Assembly: GCA_016743945.1 (NCBI GenBank)
Contig: JADGFI010000012.1
Coordinates: forward strand, 1 to 64,000
Direction of reading: 5' to 3'
DNA: 64,000 nucleotides
DNA from: Desulfobacteraceae bacterium
GTDB lineage: Bacteria > Desulfobacterota > Desulfobacteria > Desulfobacterales > Desulfobacteraceae
Shown: piece after piece, positions 63,773 to 64,000 of the stretch
How positions within the stretch are numbered: position 1 is the first letter of the stretch
Layout: each line of letters begins with the position of its first letter
The notes under the pieces: model-generated
The model's database searches: none
The model's input: only the letters and a program-made list of their open reading frames with translations
What the model was told of the DNA's origin: nothing
Translations under genes and position numbers: made by a program

Positions 63773-64000
63773 CTATTCGGATCCCATGTTTTCCAGAACG
63801 GTGCTGGCATCTAAAACCGCCGTGTATATGAGGTTGGAATGCTTTTTTTCTTTGATCATGCCGTCGGAGCCGATTTCCATGTAGGAGGGGCTGATGGCGC
63901 CGCCAATGGCATAAATTCCCTTCAAATTGGTTTCATGGTGTTCCGAGAGCATGAGCAGACGTTCTCCCTCCTTGGCAATTTTACAGATGGTACCGGTACA
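63773..64000 (-). CDS. C-terminal end of an unidentified protein (5' end outside window)
   Basis: The last 75 residues of a protein that starts beyond the window. It ends in LKGIYAIGGAISPSYMEIGS and KHSNLIYTAVLDASTVLENM. The NLKGIYAIGGA segment recalls the second FAD-binding motif (T-x-GIYAxGD) of pyridine nucleotide-disulfide oxidoreductases, though the Asp is replaced. Family assignment is tentative. Confidence 0.5.
   Translation of the reverse strand, partial: CTGTICKIAKEGERLLMLSEHHETNLKGIYAIGGAISPSYMEIGSDGMIKEKKHSNLIYTAVLDASTVLENMGSE

Overview
The window reads as a chromosome segment of a strictly anaerobic, sulfate-reducing Desulfobacteraceae-type bacterium (Desulfobacula/Desulfotignum/Desulfococcus-like). 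This is an inference from gene content: a corrinoid iron-sulfur protein of the Wood-Ljungdahl type, ferredoxins and a NAD(P)-linked flavoprotein module, a non-decarboxylating-type glutaryl-CoA dehydrogenase with glutaconyl-CoA decarboxylase parts, TRAP and Dcu dicarboxylate transporters, and many signal-transduction proteins. No rRNA, tRNA, phage module, CRISPR array or intact insertion sequence was seen.

Layout. 0-3.4 kb (minus): FecR-like protein, OmpA lipoprotein and a CHASE2/HD-GYP c-di-GMP phosphodiesterase form an operon, preceded by a small ferredoxin. 3.5-4.8 kb: a decayed patch with a frameshifted MarR gene, a MarR/methyltransferase chimeric remnant and a possible structured RNA. 4.9-9.4 kb (plus): DUF1302-type outer-membrane protein, MMPL/RND exporter and LolA-like protein, likely one envelope lipid transport system. 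9.5-10.1 kb: debris including the N-terminal part of an IS91-type transposase. 10.2-15.2 kb (minus): a cobalamin riboswitch with a terminator, then an orphan AcsC-like corrinoid protein and NuoE-, NuoF- and HoxU-like electron-transfer subunits. 15.3-18.2 kb: a chemotaxis receptor lying between two remnants of IS91-type transposase C-termini. 18.4-22.4 kb (plus): exported protein and a giant ABCG-like ATPase-permease. 22.4-24.3 kb (minus): DUF3786 trio and upp. 24.4-30.1 kb: priA, a PilZ protein, a sigma-54 activator and a PAS protein behind a sigma-54-type promoter.

30.1-34 kb (minus): Dcu transporter, 568-aa acyl-CoA dehydrogenase and a MarR regulator, sharing a GTTCGTA-type site upstream of each. 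34.4-36.5 kb: an unrecognised coiled-coil protein and a fused pseudogene (solute-binding protein joined to a broken copy of hisA). 36.6-41.5 kb: 7TM-DISM sensor, trimeric autotransporter with 21-bp repeats, and a eukaryotic-type hisA. 41.5-45.1 kb (minus): Mla/Mce-type lipid ABC transporter. 45.2-49.2 kb: two PrmA-like methyltransferases on either side of a small exported protein and a histidine kinase. 49.4-52.6 kb (plus): TRAP transporter. 52.6-58.7 kb: lower benzoyl-CoA/glutaryl-CoA pathway genes (glutaryl-CoA dehydrogenase, IclR regulator, biotin carrier, GcdA, dienoyl-CoA hydratase-like protein). 58.7-64 kb (minus): MFS transporter, glycerate kinase, CBS protein, a metal permease whose reading frame is interrupted by a UGA with a SECIS-like hairpin (probable selenoprotein), its ArsR-type regulator and the end of an unidentified gene.

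The two most promising observations are the putative selenocysteine-containing SO_0444-type permease (62153-63247) and the riboswitch-controlled cluster that joins an aberrant AcsC to a flavoprotein electron-input module without any hydrogenase, formate dehydrogenase or other CODH/ACS subunit (10180-15160).
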